A stretch of 64,000 nt of DNA from Actinomycetaceae bacterium TAE3-ERU4 (GTDB lineage: Bacteria > Actinomycetota > Actinomycetes > Actinomycetales > Actinomycetaceae), in assembly GCA_019218365.1 (NCBI GenBank), contig JAHUUJ010000003.1, positions 62,001 to 126,000 on the forward strand, written 5' to 3'. Below the pieces are notes generated by a model. That model was not told the DNA's origin, made no database searches, and saw only the letters and a list, made by a program, of their open reading frames with translations. A program made the translations under genes and the position numbers. This document shows, piece after piece, positions 57,993 to 64,000 of this stretch. Each line of letters starts with the position of its first letter. Positions within the stretch are counted from its first letter, which is position 1.

Positions 57993-58485
57993 TTTCATTC
58001 TTTCCTTTCTCGAAGGAGCAGTAGATGAGGATTTATTACCATATCTAGAAACTCGGCTAGGAAAACAGGCAATATTTTGCACAAATCTAGAAAGTGAATC
58101 TGGTGAGCCTCTTTTCCGCGGTAATCAGACATCAGAAAAGATAATTGCTAAATGGGAAGAAGATTTAAATACTGCCTTGGAAGAAAAAGATTTTCTTATT
58201 CTCCCTCCTTTCTTTGCGCAAATTGAATCAATAGCGCATATTCTACGTAATTATCTTTCTTTTTCCGAAGCTAAGGGAATTTATATTACTGCTTCTCTCG
58301 GGGATTGTTGGAAGCGATTAGGTCTACAGATTCCCGGACAACCAATTGGCTTGGGTGGAGTGCGAGCTACTTGGATTTCTCAATCAAAGCAAAGAACCCA
58401 AGACTGGGAAAAAGCCGGTTTTAGAGTGGTAGATACCACGGATTTATATTTACAAGAGCAAATAGAGGCGATTTTTTGCTTCTAG
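57985..58485 (+). CDS. Shikimate-kinase-like protein without P-loop (probable pseudokinase)
   Basis: I do not recognise a named family. The 166 residues line up by eye with the kinase half of the preceding fusion. ADFILSFLEGAVDEDLLPYLETRLG parallels HRIYFTGLPGAGKSTISQLLATALG. DFLILPPFF parallels IVVSLGGG, GIYITASLGDCWKRLG parallels the VVYLQVS strand and helix, and GFRVVDTTDLYLQEQI the C-terminal strand and helix. The P-loop Lys and the GGG shikimate loop are both lost. It starts at TTG 57985 with GGGAG upstream and overlaps the fusion gene by 8 nt, so co-translation is likely. It occupies the place where aroQ is often found. It may regulate or stabilise the fusion enzyme, or be decaying. Confidence 0.6.
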   Translation: MADFILSFLEGAVDEDLLPYLETRLGKQAIFCTNLESESGEPLFRGNQTSEKIIAKWEEDLNTALEEKDFLILPPFFAQIESIAHILRNYLSFSEAKGIYITASLGDCWKRLGLQIPGQPIGLGGVRATWISQSKQRTQDWEKAGFRVVDTTDLYLQEQIEAIFCF

Positions 58486-58548
58486 GCGTTAGGATTAGTA
58501 AGTAAATGGTGGGCAGGTGCCCACAGGTTATTACGGAAGGATAAATAA

Positions 58549-59112
58549 GTGGCAACCACTAACGACTTGAAAAATGGCATGGTCCTTAAGATTGAAGGAC
58601 AGCTTTGGTCTGTTGTTGAGTTTCAGCACGTAAAGCCGGGTAAGGGACCGGCTTTCGTACGTACAAAGATTAAGAATGTCTTGTCAGGAAAAATTGTTGA
58701 CCGTACTTTCAACGCTGGTCTAAAGGTTGAAACAGCTACGGTAGATCGCCGCGACATGACTTATCTGTACCAGGATGGGCAGGATTACGTGTTCATGGAT
58801 GATTCCACTTACGACCAGATTACTGTTCCGGCAGAAACCGTTGGTGATGCTGCAAACTTCATGCTAGAAAACCAGTCAGCAATTGTTTCCACTCATGAGG
58901 GACAGGTTCTTTTCATTGAACTTCCCGCTTCTGTAGTTTTGGAGATTACCTACACGGAACCTGGATTGCAGGGAGACCGTTCTTCTGCGGGTACTAAGCC
59001 GGCAACTCTTGAAACTGGATACGAAATTCAGGTCCCACTATTCCTTGAAACAGGTACAAAGGTCAAGGTGGATACTCGTAACGGCTCATACATCTCACGC
59101 GTGAACGACTGA
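58549..59112 (+). CDS. efp: Translation elongation factor P
   Basis: It relieves ribosome stalling at proline runs. It has 187 residues and the three-domain EF-P fold. The loop tip reads KPGKGPAF with Lys32 between two Gly-Pro steps. This PGKGP loop is known from actinobacteria, where the Lys works without modification, and no EF-P modification gene is seen here. The start is GTG after GGAAGGA. It overlaps nusB at TGATG. Confidence 0.97.
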   Translation: MATTNDLKNGMVLKIEGQLWSVVEFQHVKPGKGPAFVRTKIKNVLSGKIVDRTFNAGLKVETATVDRRDMTYLYQDGQDYVFMDDSTYDQITVPAETVGDAANFMLENQSAIVSTHEGQVLFIELPASVVLEITYTEPGLQGDRSSAGTKPATLETGYEIQVPLFLETGTKVKVDTRNGSYISRVND

Positions 59113-59630
59113 TGTCAGTACGTAAAGGATCACGGACTAAAGCAAGAATTAGGGCTATAGATGTCTTATTTGAAGCTGATGAACGTTTTGCCCGAGTGAC
59201 TTCTGCTGACATACGTCAGATGCTGGAAGAACGTAAGCATATTTTCGCAGCACAAACCCCCTTACCGGAGTATTCAATTACCATAGTCGAGGGTGTCGCT
59301 AATCATCTTGATGAGATTGATAACTCTATAGACGCTTATTCTTCCCGAAACTGGAGAAGAATGCCTTCAATTGACCGCTCTATTCTACGAGTAGCAATTT
59401 GGGAGATTCTCTTTAATGACGATGTAGATAGCGTAGTTTCTATTACTGAAGCCGTTGGAATCTCGGATTCTTTGTGCGCCTCTGACGCACCTGCTTACAT
59501 TAACGCGGTATTGGATAAGGTAAAGAATTTAGCTGGACAAAAAGAAGGTGTCTTTTTGGATGAATTATCTTCAGAAGATACCGAAGTGGATGTGGCTGAT
59601 GCGTATGAAGGTGAGTATTTGGACGATTAG
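59112..59630 (+). CDS. nusB: Transcription antitermination factor NusB
   Basis: An RNA-binding protein that joins NusE/S10 at boxA to allow full rRNA operon transcription. It has 172 residues: KARIRAIDVLFEAD, YSSRNWRRMPSIDRSILRVAIWEILF and YINAVLDKV are typical. An acidic C-terminal extension of about 30 residues is added. It ends the long operon that may start at the DUF948 gene. Confidence 0.95.
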   Translation: MSVRKGSRTKARIRAIDVLFEADERFARVTSADIRQMLEERKHIFAAQTPLPEYSITIVEGVANHLDEIDNSIDAYSSRNWRRMPSIDRSILRVAIWEILFNDDVDSVVSITEAVGISDSLCASDAPAYINAVLDKVKNLAGQKEGVFLDELSSEDTEVDVADAYEGEYLDD

Positions 59631-59645
59631 TCTCTAACTTTCCGG

Positions 59646-59686
59646 GTGGGTGTGTCAATAGCATTTTTGACACACCCACTTTATTT
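59646..59686 (+). terminator. Intrinsic terminator of nusB
   Basis: GTGGGTGTGTCAA pairs with TTGACACACCCAC in a 13-bp stem with an 8-nt loop, then TTTATTTT. Confidence 0.92.
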
Positions 59687-59713
59687 TGCGTAGATACTTT
59701 ACTGCGCTATACT
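59686..59713 (+). promoter_or_regulatory. Promoter of the pyr operon
   Basis: TATACT (59708-59713) is a strong -10; TTGCGT lies 16 nt upstream. Transcription would start near 59720, giving a leader of about 48 nt. Confidence 0.55.
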
Positions 59714-59734
59714 TCTTTTGAAGTTTCCCTTTAA

Positions 59735-59763
59735 TAACCGTCCAGTGAGGCGGAGAAGGTAGG
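59735..59763 (+). promoter_or_regulatory. PyrR-binding RNA element overlapping the pyrR ribosome binding site
   Basis: The leader contains GTCCAGTGAGGC followed by GGAGAAGGT, which closely matches the PyrR-binding loop consensus (TCCAGAGAGGCT...GAAGGT). The AAGGTAGG at its end is the pyrR ribosome binding site, 5 nt before the ATG. In mycobacteria PyrR binds a similar site and represses translation; the same mode is likely here, because no attenuator hairpin follows. Confidence 0.75.
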
Positions 59764-59767
59764 TTAG

Positions 59768-60313
59768 ATGCGCGAGCATTCTTTAGGTCGTCCAGTTTTA
59801 GGGCCGGATGATATCAGGCGCTCTTTAGCCCGAATTTCTTTCCAAATTATAGAAAAGAATAAGGGTGTAGAAGATGTGGTCATAATGGGAATTTGTACCC
59901 GGGGGGTCGAATTAGCCAATCGAATTGCCACCAATATTGCCCAGCATGCTGACGAAGTAGAAGTTGGGGTAATCGATATTGAGGGATTCCGCGATGATCG
60001 AGATTTTTCCGATAGGACACTGGGAAGGACAGAAAATCCTATTGGAGGGGTCAATGACAAAATTGTCGTTCTTGTAGACGATGTTTTGTACACGGGAAGA
60101 ACAGTACGAGCTGCTCTTGACGTTATAAACGTTTTGGGCCGGCCTGCTGCAGTACAGCTAGCGGTTTTGGTAGACCGTGGGCATCGCGAATTGCCTCTAA
60201 GGGCTGACTATGTAGGTAAGAATCTTCCTACATCACGTAATGAAACAGTAGATATTCTGCTGGAGCAAATCGACGACAACGAGGGTGTGTTTATTTCCGG
60301 AGGGGCCCGATGA
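59768..60313 (+). CDS. pyrR: Pyrimidine operon regulator / uracil phosphoribosyltransferase PyrR
   Basis: A UMP-sensing RNA-binding regulator with phosphoribosyltransferase fold, 181 residues. The PRPP motif is VVLVDDVLYTGRTVRAAL; GICTRGVELA and VDRGHRELPLRADYVGKNLPTS are family marks. It heads the pyrR-pyrB-pyrC-pyrF cluster and its own leader carries the expected binding site. It overlaps pyrB by 4 nt. Confidence 0.96.
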   Translation: MREHSLGRPVLGPDDIRRSLARISFQIIEKNKGVEDVVIMGICTRGVELANRIATNIAQHADEVEVGVIDIEGFRDDRDFSDRTLGRTENPIGGVNDKIVVLVDDVLYTGRTVRAALDVINVLGRPAAVQLAVLVDRGHRELPLRADYVGKNLPTSRNETVDILLEQIDDNEGVFISGGAR

Positions 60314-61257
60314 AACATTTAATTTCTTTAGAAGACACAAGCCGAGACGAAGCAGTTGGGTTATTAGACCTAGCGGATCAGTTAAAATCTGATTGGCATG
60401 CTAGCTGTTTAGCTCCTTCTCTTAAAGGCGCGACCGTAGCGAATCTCTTTTTCGAAGATTCCACGCGGACGCGCCTTTCTTTTGAATTAGCTGAAAAACG
60501 TTTAGGAGCAGAAGTCCTGAATTTCACGAGTCAAGGATCTTCAATCTCTAAGGGAGAGTCCTTGGCAGATACAGCTTCGACTATTTGCGCAATGGGAATT
60601 GATGCCATAGTAGTTCGTCATCAAAGTGCGGGCTCTGCACATCTTCTAGCTACTAAGGATTGGACAAATGTTCCAATTCTTAACGCTGGTGATGGTGCGC
60701 ATCAGCATCCTACGCAGGCATTGCTAGATGCAATGAGTCTACGTGAACATCTGCGTAGTCTTGGGGAGAAGAAGGCAGATTTTGAGGGTAATCGCGTAGT
60801 AATTGTTGGTGATTTACTACATTCTCGAGTAGTACGTTCTAATGTCAATCTCTTAAAAGCACTTGGCGCAGAAGTAATACTTGTAGGACCGAGAAGCCTA
60901 CTTCCGATTGGAATTGAAGAATGGGGCGCCCAGGTTGAGACGAATTTTGATGAGGTTATAGATTCTCAGCCCGATGCAGTGATGATGCTTCGAGTACAAA
61001 AAGAGCGGATGAGTAAAGTCGGGGGAGGATATTTTCCTTCTGTTGGTGACTATGTGAAACGCTATGGACTTACCAGTGAGCGTTTTGGACGTCTGTCTAG
61101 CACTTGCGCCATTATGCACCCCGGACCTATGAACCGTGGTCTGGAAATTTGTGACGAGGCAGCTGACGCGCCTACCTCGCTGATATTACGACAAGTAGAA
61201 AATGGCGTTTTTGTACGTATGGCCGGCTTAAAGACCCTCGTGAATGGAGCCAAATGA
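60310..61257 (+). CDS. pyrB: Aspartate carbamoyltransferase catalytic subunit
   Basis: It condenses carbamoyl phosphate and aspartate. It has 315 residues. Carbamoyl-phosphate motif FFEDSTRTRLSFE, then GDGAHQHPTQALLDAMS, VGDLLHSRVVRSN and HPGPMNRG. No pyrI regulatory subunit is present. It overlaps pyrC by 4 nt. Confidence 0.97.
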   Translation: MKHLISLEDTSRDEAVGLLDLADQLKSDWHASCLAPSLKGATVANLFFEDSTRTRLSFELAEKRLGAEVLNFTSQGSSISKGESLADTASTICAMGIDAIVVRHQSAGSAHLLATKDWTNVPILNAGDGAHQHPTQALLDAMSLREHLRSLGEKKADFEGNRVVIVGDLLHSRVVRSNVNLLKALGAEVILVGPRSLLPIGIEEWGAQVETNFDEVIDSQPDAVMMLRVQKERMSKVGGGYFPSVGDYVKRYGLTSERFGRLSSTCAIMHPGPMNRGLEICDEAADAPTSLILRQVENGVFVRMAGLKTLVNGAK

Positions 61258-62564
61258 TGACTAGCTTACTGATTACTAATGTAAAAATCGAAGACTCGTT
61301 ACCTACCGATATTGCAATCGAAGATGGAAAAATTCTAGCTGTTGGAATGCAGGCTAGTGAATCATTTACAGATTCAAAAGATATAAGAGTAATTGATGGC
61401 ACGGGATTAGTAGCTCTACCTGGCCTGGTTGATTTGCATACTCATCTTCGTCAGCCGGGAAACGATGCGGCAGAAACTGTCTATACCGGAACCCGAAGTG
61501 CGGCAGCAGGAGGATACACCTGTGTACATGCGATGGCTAACACCTCTCCTGTAGCCGATAACGCTCTAGTAGTAGAAAAAGTTCAGGATTTAGGGAATAA
61601 AGCTGGATTTGTTGAAGTTCGTCCCGTTGGTTCCATCTCCAAGGGGCTGGAGGGACAACAGCTTTCGCAAATGGGCTCCATGTACGATAGCGCTGCCCGA
61701 GTAAGGGTATTTTCCGATGATGGTAAATGCGTTACGGATACGGCTTTGATGCGTAGGGCTTTAGAATACGCAAAAGGTCTTGATGTAGTAGTCGCTCAAC
61801 ATGCCCAGGATTCACGCTTAACTGAAAGTGCCCAGATGAACGAAGGAATTGTAAGTGGGCAGCTAGGGATGCGGGGTTGGCCCGCTTCAGCCGAAGAAAT
61901 GATTATCGCCCGAGATGTAATTTTAGCTAAGCATCTTGATGCCCGTTTGCATGTTTGTCATCTGTCTACTAGAGGTTCGGTTGAAGTGGTACGCTGGGCC
62001 AAATCTATGGGAGTTAAGGTAACTGCTGAAGTAACTCCACATCATTTAGCTCTAACTGACGAGTGCGCACGTACCTTTGATTCGCGGTTTAAGGTTAATC
62101 CACCATTACGTACAGACTCTGACCGCCAAGCTTTGATTGAAGGACTGGCAGATGGAACTATTGATGTAATCGCAACCGATCATGCTCCTCATCCGGACTT
62201 TGTTAAATCTTGTCCCTGGGATGAGGCTGCTTTTGGGATGACTGGACTAGAAACAGCACTTCCGGTAGTTATCAAAGAACTTGTAGAACCCGGATATTTT
62301 ACTTGGTCTGATGTAGCTCGCGTTATGTCTCGTAATCCTGCCGCTATTGGCCAAGTCTCTTCTCAGGGTCAGTCTATTGAAGCTGGCCAGGTTGCTAACC
62401 TGTGTCTAGTAAATCCTGAAATTCGTCGAGTTATTAACCCGGCAGAACAGTTTACTAAATCAACTAACTCTCCATTTGCAGGACAGGAATTGCCCGGCAA
62501 GGTTGAATTTACGTTCTTCCGTGGCAAAGTCACGGTTGATGGGGGAGTACCGGTAGAGTCTTAA
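61254..62564 (+). CDS. pyrC: Dihydroorotase
   Basis: A zinc amidohydrolase that closes the pyrimidine ring. It has 436 residues of the class I type. Metal ligands are in LVDLHTHLRQPG, VVAQHAQD, VCHLSTRGS and IATDHAPHP. The start is ATG 61254 or 61257 (ATGATG). Confidence 0.97.
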   Translation: MMTSLLITNVKIEDSLPTDIAIEDGKILAVGMQASESFTDSKDIRVIDGTGLVALPGLVDLHTHLRQPGNDAAETVYTGTRSAAAGGYTCVHAMANTSPVADNALVVEKVQDLGNKAGFVEVRPVGSISKGLEGQQLSQMGSMYDSAARVRVFSDDGKCVTDTALMRRALEYAKGLDVVVAQHAQDSRLTESAQMNEGIVSGQLGMRGWPASAEEMIIARDVILAKHLDARLHVCHLSTRGSVEVVRWAKSMGVKVTAEVTPHHLALTDECARTFDSRFKVNPPLRTDSDRQALIEGLADGTIDVIATDHAPHPDFVKSCPWDEAAFGMTGLETALPVVIKELVEPGYFTWSDVARVMSRNPAAIGQVSSQGQSIEAGQVANLCLVNPEIRRVINPAEQFTKSTNSPFAGQELPGKVEFTFFRGKVTVDGGVPVES

Positions 62565-62572
62565 TTCTTCCG

Positions 62573-62602
62573 TGGGGAGGGAAAAATACTTTTCTCTCCC
62601 CA
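62573..62602 (+). terminator. Hairpin between pyrC and pyrF
   Basis: TGGGGAGGGAAAA pairs with TTTTCTCTCCCCA (13 pairs with one wobble, 4-nt loop). The following AAATAC is a poor U tract, so it may only attenuate or stabilise the message. Confidence 0.6.
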
Positions 62603-62645
62603 AATACTTCCTATTAGATAGGTTTCAAAGAAAGTTTTTAATTTA

Positions 62646-63491
62646 ATGAATTTTGGAAGTAAACTAGCGCAGCGGAAAAATCTTTTAGGTGCCTTGTGTG
62701 TGGGAATTGATCCACATCCCCAGCATTTAGCAAAATGGAATCTTCCCGATAACGAGGTTGGATTGAAAGAATTTTCTTTTTCTCTGTTGGAATCAATTGG
62801 AGATAAGGCTGCTGCTATTAAGCCTCAATCTGCCTTGTTTGAACGTCACGGTTCGAGGGGAATAGGTGTTTTAGAAGAAGTTCTAGGATATTGTCGGGAA
62901 AAACAGATACTTACAATTCTCGATGTTAAACGAGGAGATATTGGAAGTACGATGAAGGCATATGCGCAATCTTTTCTTTCTCCAGGTGCTGCTTTAGAAG
63001 CAGACGCAATTACTGTTTCTCCGTTCTTAGGAGTAGGTTCTTTAGCTCCCGCTTTTGCACTAGCACAGGAAGCAGGTAAAGGAATATTTGTACTTGCCTT
63101 AACTTCTAATCCGGAGGGCATGAGCATACAGCATGCTTGTACCTCAAAAGGACAGAGTGTTGCAGCCTTAATCGCATCTGAAGTTCAGGCCTATAACGAT
63201 TTCTATTTCCCTGAAGAACCCGGTAGTTTCGGCCTAGTGGTTGGGGCAACAATTGGCAGTGCAATTCGTGATCAGAAAGTTAAGCTAGATAAATTTACCG
63301 GTCCTTTATTAGCTCCTGGGGTAGGTGCACAAGGAGCCGGAAAAGCAGAAATAGAGGATGTTTTTGCCACCTCAAAGCCGTCAGTTTTAGCCTCTGTTTC
63401 TCGTTCAATTTCACAATGTGGACCGGAAATTTCAAATCTTAAACAGGCATTTGCAGAAACACTGAACGAAGTTAATCTGGCCTTAGAGTAA
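62646..63491 (+). CDS. pyrF: Orotidine 5'-phosphate decarboxylase
   Basis: It forms UMP, the last step of pyrimidine synthesis. It has 281 residues and belongs to the longer actinobacterial/mycobacterial type. Catalytic Lys-Asp pairs lie in ILDVKRGDIGSTMKAYA; CVGIDPHP and PQSALFERHG are also present. carA, carB and pyrD, often nearby, are not in the window. Confidence 0.95.
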   Translation: MNFGSKLAQRKNLLGALCVGIDPHPQHLAKWNLPDNEVGLKEFSFSLLESIGDKAAAIKPQSALFERHGSRGIGVLEEVLGYCREKQILTILDVKRGDIGSTMKAYAQSFLSPGAALEADAITVSPFLGVGSLAPAFALAQEAGKGIFVLALTSNPEGMSIQHACTSKGQSVAALIASEVQAYNDFYFPEEPGSFGLVVGATIGSAIRDQKVKLDKFTGPLLAPGVGAQGAGKAEIEDVFATSKPSVLASVSRSISQCGPEISNLKQAFAETLNEVNLALE

Positions 63492-63500
63492 TTATCTGCT

Positions 63501-63538
63501 CATGCCCCAAATATATTTTTGCTAATATTTGGGGCATG
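63501..63538. terminator. Palindrome at the pyrF/gmk junction
   Basis: CATGCCCCAAATAT pairs with ATATTTGGGGCATG in a 14-bp perfect stem with a 10-nt loop. It can end pyrF transcription, but its right arm includes the gmk start codon and part of the gmk -10. Confidence 0.6.
63520..63528 (+). promoter_or_regulatory. Extended -10 promoter of gmk, near-leaderless
   Basis: TGC followed by TAATAT forms an extended -10 that ends 8 nt before the gmk ATG. No ribosome binding site is present. Confidence 0.45.
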
Positions 63539-64000
63539 ACTCAGGCTTCAATTACTGTCGTTGCAGGGCCAACTGCTGTTGGCAAGGGAACTGTTATTTC
63601 TCGCTTGCGTGAGATGTATCCACAAATTTACTATTCTGTTTCAGCCACTACTAGATTGCCTCGTCCAGGTGAGATAGATGGAGTTCATTATCATTTCGTA
63701 AGTCAGAAGCAATTCGCCTCGTTGGTTGAGCAGGGACAAATGTTGGAGTGGGCTTTAGTACATGGATTAAATTCCTATGGGACTATGCGTTCTCCTATCA
63801 TGGAAGCAGTTGCTGCGGGAAAACCAGCGTTAATAGAAGTTGATTTAGCTGGTGCTCGACAGATTCGTCAATCTTTACCGGAAGCAAAACAAATTTTTAT
63901 TGCCCCTCCTACTTTTGCTGATTTAGAGGAACGTTTAGCTAAACGGGGGACCGAGGGACCGGCGGAGCGTATACGTAGATTAGAGACAGCACGGGAAGAA
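63536..64000 (+). CDS. gmk: Guanylate kinase, 3' end outside window
   Basis: It phosphorylates GMP to GDP. The first 155 residues are visible and the frame is open at the right edge. The P-loop is GPTAVGKGT; SVSATTRLPRPGEIDGVHYHF is the GMP-binding region, and LIEVDLAGARQIRQ and LEERLAKRG follow. It directly follows pyrF; in many actinobacteria mihF lies between these genes. The start ATG has no ribosome binding site. Confidence 0.95.
   Translation, partial: MTQASITVVAGPTAVGKGTVISRLREMYPQIYYSVSATTRLPRPGEIDGVHYHFVSQKQFASLVEQGQMLEWALVHGLNSYGTMRSPIMEAVAAGKPALIEVDLAGARQIRQSLPEAKQIFIAPPTFADLEERLAKRGTEGPAERIRRLETAREE

Overview
The window reads as chromosomal core sequence from a fairly low-GC actinobacterium, probably in or near the Actinomycetaceae. 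Actinobacterial markers include RbpA, WhiA next to RapZ and YvcK, an ANTAR response regulator upstream of polA, the polA-rpsA-coaE-uvrB-uvrA order, a regulated type I glutamine synthetase, a cysteine-free S4 protein, and an EF-P with a PGKGP loop. I assign the family from gene content and order only. I see no phage, insertion sequence, CRISPR array, rRNA or tRNA gene.

Layout. 1-6.6 kb: end of an ANTAR regulator, a hotdog thioesterase, and an oligopeptide ABC importer (oppA, oppB, oppC, fused oppDF). 6.6-30.9 kb: DNA repair and core genes (polA, rpsA, coaE, uvrB, uvrA, ogt, uvrC), interleaved with a BCCT osmolyte transporter, a TerC-type metal exporter behind a yybP-ykoY manganese riboswitch, a BASS-type symporter, an SDR and glnA, then purT-rapZ-yvcK-whiA. 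31-37 kb: gap-pgk-tpiA-secG-rbpA, with transketolase convergent. 37-48 kb: xerD, a DEAD-box helicase, an MFS transporter, aspS, a YciO-type protein, a divergent MMPL/RND protein and rarA. 47.8-59.6 kb: rpsD, a DUF948 protein, alaS, ruvX, mltG, then a shikimate operon (aroE, prepilin peptidase, aroC, fused aroK-aroB, a small shikimate-kinase-like protein, efp, nusB). 59.7-64 kb: pyrR-pyrB-pyrC-pyrF and the start of gmk, which runs off the right edge.

The most interesting points are these. (1) A 166-residue protein behind the AroK-AroB fusion resembles shikimate kinase but has lost the P-loop; it sits where aroQ is often found, and no dehydroquinase is seen here. (2) The Mn riboswitch before terC has a readable translational switch. 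(3) uvrA, uvrB, uvrC, polA, rarA, xerD and the thioesterase each have a TAnnnT hexamer ending exactly 7 nt before the start codon, which suggests leaderless transcription of repair genes. (4) The pyrF-gmk junction packs a palindrome, an extended -10 and a start codon into under 40 bp, with no mihF gene between them. (5) About 890 bp upstream of uvrB lack any recognisable gene.
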